Assembly (NCBI GenBank): GCA_029237695.1
Contig: CM055275.1
Span: 89,020,433 to 89,084,432 of the forward strand
Direction of reading: 5' to 3'
DNA from: Conchocele bisecta
Taxonomy: Eukaryota > Mollusca > Bivalvia > Lucinida > Thyasiridae
Length of the DNA stretch: 64,000 nt
Shown here: piece by piece, positions 1 to 13,700 of the stretch
Numbering within the stretch: the first letter of the stretch is position 1
How the letters are laid out: the number at the start of each line of letters is the position of its first letter
Translations under genes and position numbers: made by a program
Notes under the pieces: model-generated
Seen by the model: only the letters and a program-made list of their open reading frames with translations
What the model was told of the DNA's origin: nothing
The model's database searches: none

Positions 1-152
1 CAATATGTGAACTATATCTCGACTTATTGTTACTATATTGGACCTTTAAGGAACTAAATGCTGCGGTTACTGACGCTCTCTCGCATTTATTTCGTTAAAA
101 GTGACCAATAACTTATAATAATTGATAAAAAAATCAATGTTTGAACTCTAAC

Positions 153-222
153 TACAGTGGAACGTCTCTAAACCGGACACCCTGGGATGTCCCCAGGGTG
201 TCCGGTTTAGAGAGGTTTCACT
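153..222. repeat. pogo-like mini-hairpin
   Basis: Two ~33-base arms (TCTCTAAACCGGACACCCTG and complement) with CAGTGGAAC at one tip, GTTTCACTT at the other. Same terminal repeat as other pogo-like copies in the window. Confidence 0.8.
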
Positions 223-960
223 TAAGTTGCTATTACATGTATTTAGAAATGTTCTCTATGTACAGGATGTGCATAGATATGCTTAAATATGGCGGCCACT
301 GATCATCTAATGATTCATGCATTATTGCTTCATAAATGTGATGGGATATATGCATAACATACATGTGCACATTCTCTTCTTACTATATCCTACACAGTGC
401 ATGGAGTTGCCATGTCGGCCATCTTAGTGTGTACCAGCCATCGGCCAGTTTTACCTCATTTTGCGTTTGACACATACCACTAATAATATGACAAACACAT
501 TAATACAATTTGGTGCAACATGATGGGGAGAGATCTGACTACAGAAAGCTATGCATTGTTTTCATCAAATTTGTATACAAAGTTTTATATTTGAAGGGTT
601 TGTTGACCTTTGTCAAAATGTTTGAGAATTCAATAAATACTGTGTAACAGTAAGAACAATACACAGTGCTGTAGATATATACCTGTATCACCATATATAC
701 TGTATTGAATCCAGTGACTTGTAAGCATTTATCTGAGTGTACTGTCACTACTGTCTACTTGCCTGTTATGCGAGTAAATACGGATTTTACCTGTGACAGG
801 TGCACTTCTAATAATAGACAGTGCATCAGTTTGACATTTTACACATTGAAAACGTGTCCATTGTATATTTTGTGAGTGACGGTAGATATGCTTAGATGTC
901 TAGCTTTTTGTTTAGTCTGCTGATATAATATTTATAGGACGTTGTATTCCTGTACATCTA
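223..960. other. no feature seen
   Basis: AT-rich sequence with only short, non-protein-like open frames. Presumed intron or 3' flank of the ZP gene. Confidence 0.5.
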
Positions 961-1179
961 GAACCCGTTTCACTAAACTTCGTACGACTAAAATGTTCGT
1001 AAGTGCAACATTATGCAAATTTCACAATAACAATAACAATTATTGGATTTACATGTATTGAGTATAGGCTGCAGCCTATGCTCAATACATGTAAATCGAT
1101 CAATTGGAATTTCCAGACGATCCTAAATTTGCAATTAAGAACATTTTAGTCGTACGAAGTTTAGTGAAACGGGCCCCTG
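961..1179. mobile_element. MITE-A copy
   Basis: Palindrome: CCCGTTTCACTAAACTTCG at the left, complement at the right, core GAGTATAGGCTGCAGCCTATG. GGG-starting ends and 3-bp duplications seen at several copies suggest a PIF/Harbinger-related non-autonomous element (inference). Confidence 0.85.
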
Positions 1180-1442
1180 GGACGTATTGCACCAAATTGT
1201 ATTAGATTTGCTGCCATATTATCTGCCGTATGTGTCAAACCCTCCAAGTGGTGAAACTGTCTGATAACTTGTACATCTAAATGCTCTGTATAATATACTC
1301 TAAGAAGAACGGTCAGATATACTTTATATAGATATTCAGTCACATGTATGATTCCATCCACTACATATGGAACAAACGGTCATATTCTATACAACCAGTC
1401 CTTAATTGCTAACACGAAGAGTCATTAGCTGTCTATATAAAT

Positions 1443-1522
1443 TACAGTGAGACTAATCAAAATTAAACAAAACTTATTTGTCTTTTTGTTCTAGGTGTTC
1501 GGTTTAGCGAGGTTCCACTGTA
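1443..1522. repeat. pogo-like fragment
   Basis: ACAGTGAGACTAATC at the left and GGTTTAGCGAGGTTCCACTG at the right, ending about ten bases from the ZP exon donor at 1530. Confidence 0.6.
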
Positions 1523-1530
1523 TGACTTAC

Positions 1531-1774
1531 ATTCTGGCACTTTGACGAGGCGTAGCTGCCGTGGTTGCGACAGAACCGGACACTGCACCGCAAGTACACC
1601 TTGTCCGAACTTCCCAGGTAATGGTTCCACTTGGCGGTGACGAAAAACCCGGAAATCTGACAGAATTGGCCGCCGACGGTGTACGAGACTGCCGTGTTAT
1701 AGAGGCTGTCGTCGGCAAACGCGTCGCTGAGTCTAAAGGCCTGGTTCACTCCAGGTCCTGTCGGATTTACGCAC
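1531..1774 (-). CDS. ZP gene exon: C-terminal half of ZP-C
   Basis: Acceptor ATTCGACAG, donor AAT|GTAAGT. It enters with one base completing a glycine and reads CVNPTGPGVNQAFRL, a conserved-type phenylalanine-rich strand, then KVYLRCSVRFC and SSKC. The spaced cysteine pairs (RCSVRFC, later SKC) match the end of ZP-C modules. It is open through all 244 bases and leaves in phase 0. A pogo-like repeat end sits only about ten bases past its donor. Later exons (cleavage site, membrane anchor) would lie left of base 1. Confidence 0.75.
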
Positions 1775-4700
1775 CTGTCGAATAATTGATTGATTGATTG
1801 ATTTGCTTTATCGTATAATATGGACTTTGGTAATTAGACAACATTGTATTAAAATCATAATACAAGGCAAGACAACGGTTGGTTGATTGATTGCTTTATT
1901 TATTTGTTGGTTGATTGATTGTGATTTATTTATTGCTTTATTTATTTGTTGGTTGATTGTTTGATTGATTGTGATTGATTGTGATTTGGTTGATCGATTG
2001 TTTAATTGGTTTATTGAGTAGCTTTATTGCATAAAATGGGAATTCTCAATTGGGTAACGGTGTGTATTAACCCATTTCATGCGGAGGATACGCCATTTTG
2101 AATATTTTCTGTATACGAGCTCAGAAATATATGGTCACAATATATACTTTTATTGAGAAATAACCAAAATAAAAATAAAATGTTCAAGAAAATTCATATA
2201 CCCTTAAAGGTGTATTCCGAATGTAACGGGCTGAACATCTCAATACACTTGTTTGCTAATATACGTTCATTGATTGAGTACAGCAATAGCCCTAACTATT
2301 CGGACACCATTTATTTGGGGAAACATATACAACTAGAGCACAGTCGATGGCGCACCATTATCGAAAAGGGGGAGATAATCCATGACCGGAGGTCGAATCA
2401 AAACTCACTTTGCGCATTTACACACCATAAGGAAGGTACACACCATGTTGCAAGTCCCTAGTTATTACAGTTAAACAGTTTTACTTCTTACAAGACAAAA
2501 TTGGGAAATTCTAAGTCGAAAAGGGTATAAAAATGGCTTCTCCACAACAGTGAGCATGCCAATATTTAGTGTTAGTATGGCAGTAATGTTCCAATCACAA
2601 TAACGATGTATTTGAATATAATTTGATTTGGGAAACCCATATTAAATAATTGTGTCCGAATATTTAGGTCAAATACGGTAATGTTATTGTATAAATGGGC
2701 ATAAGCTGTGTTTTACAATGATCTAATTAATTTCTTTAAACAAAATACAGTGAAACCTTTATAAATCGGAGACGCTCCAGGATGTCCGGCTTAGAGAGGT
2801 TTCACTGAAAATCAGGCATTTGATCATTCTGAGCTGTGCGATCACTAACCGACATTATCACCTGAGGTGTCCGGTTAAGAGTAATCCGTTTTTTTTCTCA
2901 TCGTTTACTTCTTTGCAGATATCAATATTGATTCTTGCCATCGAAACGACAAAAACGTGCGAGCAAGTGAAAGTCACTGCGCCAGGACGAACAGGCCTCG
3001 GGCCGTTTCACTAAACTTCGTACGACTAAGATGTTCGTAAGAACAAATTTAGGATCGTCTGAAGATTTCAATTCATGGATTTACATTTATTGAGCATATG
3101 CTGCATATATAGCATATGCTCAATAAATGTAAATCCAATAATTGTTTACAAGAAAACAGTGTTAATGTGAAATCAAAACGTTGCACTGACGAACATTTTA
3201 GTCGTACGGAGTTTATCGAAACATGCCCCTGGTTTCTAAGATGTAAGTGGGTCTTTTTGTCTCAATAATGGTTTATCAATGATATAATGGTCCCGGGTGA
3301 AACGTCCCGGGCCGAACAGTCATTGGCACGAACAGACTCAAGGGCGAACAGTCATTTGGACGAACAGGTCCCATGGCGAACAGTCATTGGCACGAACAGA
3401 CTGCGGGCGAATAGTCATTGGGACGAACAGACCCCGGGGCGAACAGTCATTGAGACGAACAAACTTCGAGGCGAACAGTCATTGGCAAGAACAGACCCAG
3501 TCATTGGGACGAGCGAGTCCGTAGCCGCTATACCTACCCGGCTTCTATGACCTTGACTTTGAAGTTTGTAGAGCCGTCGTGGTTGAATGCGGCGTTGTTA
3601 GCAATCCAGCAATCCTTGACGTACGTACCGTACGGATCGGCGTGGACTGGGGAATATATAGAGAATACCATGCAGGCTAGTGGTATCAAGTTTACCAGGC
3701 AAGGCTAGGAAACGACTAGGAATGCAGAGACTTGCCAAGGAATTCCTACCGTTTCCGAGCCGAGCTTGACAAACTTGATATCAAAAGACACTAGCCTGCT
3801 GGTATTATATTTATCAGGTAACGTTTTATGCTCATAAATGACCACAGATCACGCTGTTATATATAGATAGAACGTGTTTACGTAACGTGTTTACGTCATT
3901 CGGTAAAGTCACGTGACGTCATCCGACCAATGGAACGTCAGTTTTCACTTCGTTGTAACCCGGATGTTTGTATCAGGTCAATATAATTCCGCATGTACTT
4001 TAATTTTTGTTTGCAACTTTTGACTTTATTTATGAAAAATAATTGTACTTAATGAAATTACGCAGATGTCCCAATGTACAAAATTGCATAGCATGTCTCA
4101 TATATAAGGGATATTACACGAGTCATAGAGAATAGTAGGTTAGTGCCGTGAATGGGAAAAAAATATCTGGCACGGCACGGAAACGGGATGTGCTCGGCTG
4201 AGCCTCGCCCATCCCGTTTCCGTGCCGTGCCAGATATTTTTTCCATTCACGGCACTAACCTACTATTCTATTTATCCCGTCTACACCTACAAATGGCTTT
4301 AAAATGCAAACATTCATACGCAGTGATTAGGTCATATTGACGGGATATCAAAAATGTTTCACGACACCGTGTTTCACGGCACATACGCACTTGTTGACGG
4401 GATAAATGATCTTAATATGGTATGTATTACAAGAGTTTATGAGGGATCGGCGTAACCGATTGGCGATTCCCATAGGAAAATCTTTTTTCGCAATAAAATA
4501 TAGTTTGTATATATTTCATTAAATAAAAAAAAATTGGGAGGGTTTGTTATTGATGAAAAAGTATTTACATTGAAATATATTTTGGATTTCATGTGTTTCA
4601 AATATTTGTCGGCAGCAAAACGTGGAAGAGACAGTAGTTGGATATGGAGGACGTGTGGTATACCAAATGCTTAATTTGATTTTCTGTTTGCTTTAAAAAA

Positions 4701-7700
4701 GACAAATGATTCGGAAGCTCTATGTATGTTCAGTACTTTCAACACTTTGATTTTCAAAATCAGTGCTGAAAGTACTGAACATATATAACGAACATCAAAT
4801 CAAAGTGCTGAAAGTACTGAACATATATAACGAGCATAAAATCAAAGTGCTGAAAGTACTGAACATATATAGCGAACAGAAAATCAAAGTGCTGAAAGTA
4901 CCTGACATATATAACGAGCATAAAATCAAAGTGCTGAAAGTACTCAACATATATATTGCGAACAGAAAATCAAAGTTTTGAAAGTACTGAACATATATAA
5001 CGAGAATACAATCAATGTGCTGAAAGTACTGAACATATATAGCGAACAGAAAATCAAAGTGATGAACGTACTGAACGGTATAGAGCTTCCGTCTCCTTTG
5101 GGTATACATACGGTTGAACGGGGTGCCCGGGTCGAAACAAACACTGGCCCAGAGCCTCCGGCCGAGTTGAGCCGAGCGGCCTGGGCCCACACTCGTTTTC
5201 TCCGATTGCTTTTCCAGTTCAAACTGTAGTCGAATGGATCGCAATCTAATTGGTACGCTCGTCGACTGGATGTCCCTGTGGTGCAAATAACCAGGTAGGT
5301 ATTGTTGTTTCTTTGTTTATTGGTGTTTACCGGTCTATCAACAGCTAAGGTCATGACGAAATACACGCTGAAACTGTTGACGGATGGACCGCGATCTCAA
5401 CGGTACGCTGGCCGACTGTGTAGCTCTGTGGTATAAACAGTCGGCTACATTTATCGGTCATACCACGCCAGTGTCTGTTTGTAAATAATTAGAGCTAGCA
5501 TTAAATATTTAGAGCTAGCTATAATTATTTAGAGCTAGCATTAATTCATTAAGTTTATGTATATTTGGCGTTCCATACGATTACGGTATATAACGGACCA
5601 CCCTGTGATGGGCGGTCAGTGTGTAACGTAAGGGTCGGCCCCGACACAGAGTCGCTGTAGGACGTCATCTCGAAGTCTGGGAAAGCATAGGGGCCGACAT
5701 CGAGGCATTTAAAGGTACACGCCCACTCAGTAGGCACAACATGTTCTTTATATCAGAGACATCATCTGAGACATTTTCTGGAAAAATAAACATTCATTAA
5801 TCATTACCTCGCTTGATGATTGGCATTATTATACATTTTATATCAGACGTAAATTTCCACACTGATATCAAGGGCGATAACCGGGTTTCCTTAAAAGGTT
5901 ACTATTTATTCTCTGTTTTTATGTTTTTGATGTGCAATGATCATACTCGAAAATAGTATTTGTTTAGGCGACGCATTTAATTAGTGTAAATTGTTATATT
6001 TGTCTCTTGGGATGAGTCGTGAGAAGCTCTGATCACATAGTCACACATACAGGTGTATAAGCATATAGGATACATGTACATGTAGAGCCCAAAAGATAGC
6101 GGCTGACTTTTAGTGTTGGCTGAACAGAGTGATCTCCCTTGCGGAAGCACATGGGCAAGAACGCTAGCAGATCGATATCACTGCGCCTTTATGTTTGCTG
6201 ACTATTAAAAACAGTATTACGAAGCACATCTACTTTGTTCGTTATCGAAAACGATCTTGCTATTTCCCCAAGCAAGACAAAATAATTAGAAAACATAATG
6301 CCTCGTTTGCATTTGAAAATTGTCTGATACCACCGATAGTCACTATCAGTAAAATAAATATTACTAACTGATTATACATGTATAGCGGGCACTCGTAATT
6401 TTTAGAACTGGCGGAATAGTGGCATAGTTATACACTTATTTAATTCCTATACAAATGTGTGCCTACTGGGAATGTACCTTTAAATCCACTATACGATCGA
6501 CTGTGTGTTGTATCATTGCAAAACTACGGTGTTCTTGTTAGAGAGTTCCAGGGACCAGGCGGGACTCGGGTGATCAAATGAACGTTACACCTGGGTCATA
6601 ATATCCTTTTGTAGACTATTTCACCAACATTGCAAAGCATACTTATCTAGCAAAGTATACTTTGAGGGAGAAATATTGAATTTAACCCTTCCTACGTTGT
6701 TGACGGAAATTGCCGTCTGCTGTTTTTCAGTTTTGCTTTACAAAAAATGGTTTTGACAGCACATGAGAATCGTCTCCACTGGAGACGATTCTCATGTGCT
6801 GTCAAAACTAGGTTTTTGTCGAGAAATATTGAAAATAAAACATTTCCAGCAGACAACATTTAATTCACCGTAGTCCAGGGATAAGGAAAAATTTAATTAA
6901 TTTGTATTATACTGAATTCATACATTATCACAGCCATTTTGTGATGATGGATACAAACAGTATAATAATTCCTGATACTTTTAATCATCATATATATGCA
7001 GTCGTTAGTTCTATATTAAATAATGCATTTTGAGAAAGTAAATGATTACTACCTCAAAGTATACTTTGCAATTTTGATGAAAATCCGAAAATCTAAGTGG
7101 CGTATATGTTTTCACATTTCATCACAGAGGCGCTTATTCAACAATCTGAGTCACGGAGACGGTCAATCAGGGCTCCAGATAAGCTGGGTATTTGCTTAAA
7201 TACCCAATAAAAATTGCCAAAAACCCAATTGAAATCAGAAGTAGCGAGTATCAAAAAGAAATGAAAAGTTTGTGGTACCTTTATTATGCTGCAGAAAACA
7301 ATACACAGACCACAAATGTAGCATCATTTTCTTATTTTCCATTACAACACATCTTGGGATTTCATTAAAATTGTCTCCAAGGAAACAATTCTAATAACCT
7401 GCCAAGACATGTTTTCATTTCGAAGCAAACGATTCAATAATTGCGGTCTGTTGATGTGTAAACAGTAGTGTGATTTTAACAATTACAATTTTTAAATACC
7501 CAATTGCTTCAGAAATGATAGAGTGACAATACTCTATTACATATTCCTTATCTAGAGCCCTGGGAGACGCTCACCAGAAAATATGAGTCACGTAGACACT
7601 TACCCGAACTTCAAATTCTCATCGATGCTTATTGGAAGGTCGGTGTAACGGCAGACACCGTGGATTATGTAGGAGTCGACCTCGGCGAGGTTGACGGACG

Positions 7701-10700
7701 CCACGGCTCCGGGATGGTTGTAATTATAGAACACTTTGTACATGTAGGATATGGTGCCGGTTGCCGTGTCCTGAAACAAACATCGCACTGATACCGCGGT
7801 CGCAAATGTCAACTTTTATCATATCTACGGAAGCCCATTAGGGCCACTTCACTTTTTTTTATTTCCATTTATTCAAGATGTTTTCTTGAATTTTCTAGGT
7901 CTTTTCTTGAATTTCAAGAATTCTGCATGTACTCTGTGTGCGAGAAAGTATCTTGAACATTCAAGAAAAGATCTCGAAAATTCAAGAAAAGATCTTGAAA
8001 ATTCAAGAAATATCTCGAAAATTCAAGAAAGTATCTTGAAAATGCAAGAAAAGATCTTGAAAATGCAAGAAAAGATCTCGAAAATTCAAGAAAAGATCTT
8101 GGAAATTCAAGAAAAGATCTCGAAATAAATGGAAATACAAAAAATGTGAAGTGGCCCTAATGGACGTCCTTACATATCAATATGAATCCACACAATATTT
8201 AAACTGACCATTAATTCATAATGGAAATGCCCATTGAACGTATTGCCATTATGTGCCAGTACATTGCATTAGACCCACGTGACGTCGCGTGACGACAGTT
8301 TGTTTGACGTCATTAAAATACATCGTCGTTACATCGCTGTTCTATGACTTGCGACAAAATGACGTTCTTAATTTTAACGCCGTATTTGGTTATTTACATT
8401 TTTGAAACTATCCGAAAATGCCATGTAAATGTAAGTAATGCAACCATGGGCTGTTGCGTTTACTGTACATGTTGTATGAAAAACCTTTGGTCTGTTTAAA
8501 GTTTGCGAGGAGTCCTCGGAAGGACTCCTCGCAAACTTTAAACAGACCACATGTATTTCATACTACAGTAAACGCAACAGCCCATGGTGTTATTCCTTAA
8601 TGAATATAACAAAATCAAATTTAAAATATATTTTGTTAACTGGCAGATAATGGCAATACAAGCGACATGCAGAAAACCCCATGGAAAATTTACTCCGATC
8701 AAAAGTTGCACAGAAAACCAAAGTGCTGAAAGTACTGAACACAATTGTGAAAATCCCAATGGAAAAGGTTGTAATTAAAAGAAATATTTATTAATGCTAC
8801 TGCGAGTTTTGTATTTTAATGATGATCAAATCCCAGCCATTATCACTGCAAGTTCCACAATACCAACTTTAGCAGCATTACTTCTGTAGTTAGTCTGAAT
8901 ATTCTGTAGATGAATTTAGGATAAACGTGGTTTTCATTTGGAAGCCGTGAACTTTCTCTACAGAATGTACAGACTAACTACAGAAGTTAAGCTGCTACAT
9001 TTGATAGTGTCACATTCGTGTGTTTAGTTAACGCATGCAACATAGTCATCACCAAACCGCAGTAGTAATGATGGAAAATAAGATTTACCTCACAACTACC
9101 GGGCGCCGCCATTATTCAAAGCCAAAACAATACACCACGTGATCCTATATCGTAAGATGGCAGTACCGTGAACCTACCAGTTGCATTCCACACTTAGAGC
9201 TCGTGGTGCCAGGAACGGGAAGATCGATAAAGAACTGTAACTCTAGATCGACTGCGTTCGGCGCGGTTGGCAGAGTTATCCCGTGACATTCGGCGTCGCC
9301 CAAGACAGGGTCGTGCGTGATGTAGTCCAGAAACGTCGCGGTGTTGGCCAGAGTGGCATAGTCACGTGTCTTCATGATTATCATGACACGTGACACGTCA
9401 TCATGGTCCACGTGACAGTACGCCGTCTCTGTATATGGAGAATATGCCACTGTTACATCACGGTTCGTCCGCATGTACGGGAGATGCAATCTAAAGCTCG
9501 CGGAGTATCGATCGTACATGCGGAAGAATGTGATCTAACTGCGCTATAAAAACTCCTCAGTGACAGGCCCGTACGCGGAGGGGGTGCGACGTGTTCGTAC
9601 GCACCCCCTTAACACGTTCAACACCACAGGCCTGTATAGTGGTATTGGCAAAAAGTGTAGATCCAGATGAGCCGGCTCGTGACGAGCCGTCTCATCAGGA
9701 TCTGCACTTTTTGAAAGTAATTTTCATAATGTTGAGAACAAGAACACCTCATGTTCATAAATGGACTGGTCTGAAATTCATTTTGTGATGATTGGAATTG
9801 GTTGCAAAATTAACATATCAAAATCCATTCCAGTTATTTAGGGGTTAAATGGTTAATCTGCCGAGGTCTGTCCGTGAATGTGCAAAAAAAAACAATGTTT
9901 AGCCCTTCGCGCCGTCGATAACGCACCCCCCTAAATTAATTCCTGCGTACGGGCCTGCAGTCCATACATTGCCAATGTGCTGTGTAAATGCACAAACAAA
10001 ACTCGAAAATGTATCAAAGATATGACAGGAAAAGTATTTGTATATGTCAAGTTTATTTATTTGCAACTGGCACATGAGCATGTTATGGAGCCCCGCAGGG
10101 GACGTAGAATTCTTTTTGTTATTGTTAATTTGTTCCTTCAATTTAACAATTCCTTCCCAGGAATTAACAATTGGTTCTCTCAAGTTAACAATTCGTTCCC
10201 ACGAATTAACAATTTGTTCGCACGAATTAACAATTCGTTCCCTCAATTAAACACACTTAGGCCTATAAAATGAAATGTGTGGTGCCGGCAACTGTCCAGA
10301 AAAAGCACGAGGTAGGGAGGGTAGTTTTTTTTTTAAAACACTACTCGATGTATGTGCCAATATGGTGAAATCGATTCAGCATTTGGTACTTATTTATTTC
10401 CGACAGTAACAAGATTAGGCATCAAGTGTGAAAAGCCAACTTTATAACGCCTTAATCAGCTGGGGAAAATAAAAAAATCGCCACTTAAAAAAAAAAGAAA
10501 AAAAAAAGCATAAATAATTGTTTTTTGTTTTTTTTTCGAAAATTGTAATTTTTTATCGCCAATTGTTTATTTGTATCGCCAATTGCGAACGTGGTGATCG
10601 CCAGCGGAATCCCTGCGAAAATGAACATGTTTATTAACGACCAAAAATGTCTAGGTTCGGCGGCATATTCATAGGTAGTGTCGGGTTTCCCACACCACAA

Positions 10701-13700
10701 TACTTTTTTGTATTAAACGAGGTAATGTTGAGTATATGCATTATACATATTGCTAAGTTGTCAATATTTTTGAACATCTATTGACATGTGTGACACTCAA
10801 CTCGCAATCAACCAGTTGTATTGGCTGAGCCTGAGCTATAACAAGTTGTTTGATACCAATGCTCAACATTCAAATCAAAAACATTCAAATACATAAAATG
10901 TTCGTAAGCGCAAATTTAGGGTCGTCTAGAAATTTCAATTAATGGATTTACATGTATTGCTCTATGATCAATATATGCTTTATGCTGTATTGCTCAATAG
11001 AACAATGCTCATTAAATGTAAATCCAATAATTGTTTACAAGAAAACAGTGTTGATGTGCAATTTACAGACTATCATAAGTTTGCACTTACGAACATCTTA
11101 GTGGTACGAACTTTAGCGAAACGGCCCCTGATACTTATGTACCGATATCGTTGAAAACAGAAACAACCCAGCATTCCTAGTATCGTCATGTATCACAGGG
11201 CCATTAGGAATACACGATTCTATTTGTTTACATTAATTTCTTTCAAAAGATCCTTGTAAAAAATGTCAGCGGTCCTAGTATCGACGACATATATCATCAA
11301 TTAAACCACTTTACACAAGGCAACAAAACACGTTTTTACCTTTTTATAATATTTTGTTCAAAAACATCCTGATATGCCCCTTTAAATGTGGGAGGAAATC
11401 TGTACCTGTGCATGAGTCACCAATAGTATCGAGCCCGGCAATGCAGTTCCGGTTGGGGGTTGGGATTTTCCAGTCCGTCACGGCAGGGGGCGCTGTAATG
11501 GACAGAAATACAGGGAAATACAGGGAAATTCACGAAAATGCACGAGGGGCGGATCCGCGCATGCGGAATAATACCAACATTTTCGGAATACAATCAGAAT
11601 TAATTACGGTTTCAAATCCGCACATATGTGTATTAATTAAGATTTCAACACTGCATGTACAATCTTAATCTACTGTTGTAATTAATTACACGTAATTCCT
11701 TAATTAATGAGCTTCTTAATTGTGGCTGTGGCTGCAGAAATGTGGCTTATGTGCTATACGACCAATGTAGCCCCAGATCAGCCTGCGCATTCGCGCAGTC
11801 TGATCAGGGTCTGCACTGTTCGCCATTAATTTAATTAAACGCCCGTAATGCTTTTAACAAGAAATACATATTGTTATCCGGCTACAGGAGTGTGTTATTT
11901 CGTCAGGGGCTACACTGGTGACAAATCCCATGAACCCCATTTCTCCAGTCACAGCTACAATTAATACCGATGTACAATACAATACATTTTATTCACTCTA
12001 AGCCACATACGTGACACACGAGGTATACAATAGATTACATAATACAACGATGGGTAAAAATACAAAATGCATATGTATAAGCTCACTAGTCATTATAACC
12101 ATAAAGCATTTCTTATAAAAATAGCTAAATTTCTTAATTGCTTTCCAGATCTTTTCTCAAATAGCTGTGCGAATTTTAAAATATTTGGTCTTCTAAAATA
12201 AAATGTCTTGATATACCGTTTTCGAACTTCATCATAGAAGCGGCACTCGAAAAGGAAATGAAACTCATCACCGAGAGCACCAGCGCCACATTTGTTGCAG
12301 AACCTGCTTGCTCTCGGCACACCTGTCCATCTACCAGTTTCGACCGCCAGTCTATGATTACAAGTTCGAAATCTGGTCAATGTTTTTCTTAACCTTTCCG
12401 TGAGATTAATTAAATATGTTTCTAATCCAAACTCTGTTTTAAAGATTCTATACGTAATTCCACGTGAAGATGAATCGATGCTGGTGAGCCATGACTGAAT
12501 AAACTGGTTCTGAAGCTGAGTCCTCTATATGCGTGATTGCAAACTGGATTGGTGTGGGACAAGCATACTCATTCATATACGCTACTGCCTCCGCTAATTT
12601 TGGCAGTAGTGTATAGGAGTCAAACTGATACCACCTAAACACAAGGGGAGGGGTAGGCTCATACAGCCCCATTAGAACCCTTAATCAACAGATGGAGCTC
12701 TATAACTCCCATATACTACTTTTTACCAAAAAAAACAAACAAAAAAAACCTCGTACAACAAGACGATAGAAAAAGACAACATTATTTTACAAAAACACCT
12801 CGTAATAAAAGCGTACCCCCCCCCCCCTCGTAAAACGTACCCCCCCCCCTGTTTAGGTGGTATCATTTTGACTCCTCTATACAAGAATATATATCCTATA
12901 TATATATCAGAAAATCAAACAGCTTGATTTTAAGCACACTATTCTTGACATAATGAAATTGACAAGTATTGACACGATAACCGCAGGCAATAGTGTACCG
13001 TTGCATGATTGTTGACTAGAAGACGTCAGTAGCTACTACAGTGAAACCTCTCTAAACCGGACACCCTGGGAGGTCCCCAGGGTGTCCGGTTTAGATAGGT
13101 TTCACTGTAAATCATGCGTTTTATAATGTTGAGCCATAGCCGTGTGCTATGCGATCATGAACAGACATTATCACATGAGATAAGTGACCATGAAACTCAT
13201 GAAAATAAGAGTACAGGTGCTTTATTGGTGTCCGGTTTAGAGAGGTTCCACTGTAATTATTGTATGGTTTAGTCCGGGGCCCAATTCATGTTCTTTGTTG
13301 TATTGACATATTGTATTAACTCTCACAATAATATAGTGTAATACGAGACGAACATGTGTGTATGGAGAATTATTTTTATTTTTTTTTCAATTCATGTTCT
13401 TAGTGTCAGGTTTTATCAAACCATTTTCAGGGCATGTTTTTTTTGTGTGTAAAATACATTTACAATATCTTATAAAGATGCCTCATACTTACTTGGACAA
13501 ACAACCCCAGAGTCGCATGCGTCAACAGCTGAAAATAAATATATATATATATATGCATGTATATACATGTACTTGAGAACAGTCGATGGCACGCACTCGT
13601 AATATTCCCACTTTTTCAAAAACAAATTTAACTCCGAAAAGTGGAGATAATCCATGATCCGGCCGACAAAGAAAATAATAATCGAAACTCGCTTTGCACA

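Noticed and set aside
3287..3550. Two overlapping plus-strand ORFs
   Set aside because: They come from a 26-bp minisatellite that lacks stops; the real coding sequence here is the minus-strand ZP exon beside it.
4763..5366. ORFs on both strands over the 42-bp repeat
   Set aside because: Period divisible by three keeps all frames open; no protein signature.
12093..12380. 95-residue protein with Cys/His motif as a host gene
   Set aside because: Same sequence is the C-terminus of the LINE at 27.5-30.9 kb.
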